From Mesorhizobium wenxiniae (GTDB lineage: Bacteria > Pseudomonadota > Alphaproteobacteria > Rhizobiales > Rhizobiaceae): a stretch of DNA of 64,000 nt. Location: NCBI RefSeq assembly GCF_002284535.1, contig NZ_NPKH01000039.1, positions 186,001 through 250,000 on the forward strand. The letters run 5' to 3'. The position numbers were made by a program, and so were the translations under genes. The notes under the pieces were generated by a model. That model did no database searches. It was not told where the DNA came from and saw nothing but the letters and a program-made list of their open reading frames with translations. Shown here in pieces: positions 63,760 to 64,000 of the stretch (its first letter is position 1; each line of letters starts with the position of its first letter).

Positions 63760-63789
63760 CTTCGAAATATCAGGGAATTCAGGCAGGCA

Positions 63790-64000
63790 ATGAAACCGAA
63801 AATCTTCATCGACGGCGAGCACGGCACCACCGGTCTGCAGATCAGGGCGCTGCTTGCCGAACGCGGCGACCTGGAGATCATCTCCATTCCGACCGAGCGC
63901 CGCAAGGAACCGGCAGCTAGAGCCGAGTTCCTCAACGCCGCCGATGTCGCGATCCTGTGCCTGCCGGATGCAGCTGCAAAAGAAAGCGTTTCGCTGATCA
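63790..64000 (+). CDS. argC: N-acetyl-gamma-glutamyl-phosphate reductase, N-terminal part
   Basis: The first 70 residues of ArgC are inside the window and run off its end. [20 protein letters not shown] with DGEHGTTG is the NADP loop of the short (type 2) ArgC found in rhizobia; [12 protein letters not shown] follows. It reduces N-acetylglutamyl phosphate in arginine synthesis. Confidence 0.92.
   Translation, partial: MKPKIFIDGEHGTTGLQIRALLAERGDLEIISIPTERRKEPAARAEFLNAADVAILCLPDAAAKESVSLI

Overview
The window reads as a chromosomal segment of a Rhizobiales alphaproteobacterium, most likely Mesorhizobium or a close relative. The evidence is the gene families and their order (a suf operon in the sufS2-B-C-D-S1-X-A order described for Agrobacterium, an Irr-type iron box in front of it, many CUT1/CUT2 sugar ABC systems), the high GC content with strong third-position GC, and copies of rhizobial intergenic repeats (RIME/REP-like). 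No species was confirmed by search; this is judged from protein recognition alone.

Layout. 1-1.2 kb: tail of a PfkB-type sugar/nucleoside kinase, a TfoX-N protein and a GFA-family zinc protein. 1.2-8.8 kb: the complete SUF iron-sulfur cluster operon on the minus strand (sufS2, sufB, a 93-residue membrane protein, sufC, sufD, sufS1, sufT/X, sufA), headed by a near-perfect Irr box at 8790-8806. 8.9-18.4 kb: housekeeping and envelope genes (alpha/beta hydrolase, PaiB-like protein, glycosyltransferase with a LpxB-N-like membrane partner, tyrS, a giant AsmA/YhdP-like protein, bcp peroxiredoxin, M23 peptidase). 18.6-23.6 kb: a ROK regulator followed by a CUT2 sugar ABC transporter and an SDR dehydrogenase, read as one sugar-utilisation operon.

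24.0-30.1 kb is the most unusual block: an AsnB-type amidotransferase, a stand-alone acyl carrier protein, an AMP-forming acyl ligase and a NadE-like ammonia-dependent synthetase in one tight minus-strand operon, facing a GNAT-like acyltransferase. It looks like a small carboxylate-activating, amidating and acyl-transferring pathway with no obvious named product. 30.1-33.5 kb is an accessory islet: a frameshifted pentapeptide-repeat protein, tRNA-Val(TAC), tRNA-Asp(GTC), a DUF1003 membrane protein, an EF-hand secreted protein, and a degraded second copy of the tRNA-Asp locus. A NaChBac-like voltage-gated channel follows.

34.6-43.4 kb: a second sugar system: ribokinase, FucU/RbsD mutarotase and ABC ATPase on one strand, and a Tat-exported binding protein with two permeases divergently, then a creatininase-family enzyme and an aldo/keto reductase; together they suggest uptake and oxidation or phosphorylation of an aldose. 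43.4-48.8 kb: the conserved hupB-lon-clpX-clpP proteostasis block. 49.1-58.1 kb: mixed metabolism (secreted repeat protein, sarcosine-oxidase-like flavoprotein, cytochrome P450, cupin, metY, CoA-binding protein, AAA ATPase, VOC protein, enoyl-CoA hydratase, thioesterase, LysE exporter). 58.3-64 kb: rplM-rpsI, a LysR/aldo-keto reductase divergent pair, a glycerophosphodiesterase, an agmatinase-family ureohydrolase and the start of argC, an order (rplM-rpsI, agmatinase, argC) that I recall as common in Rhizobiales chromosomes.
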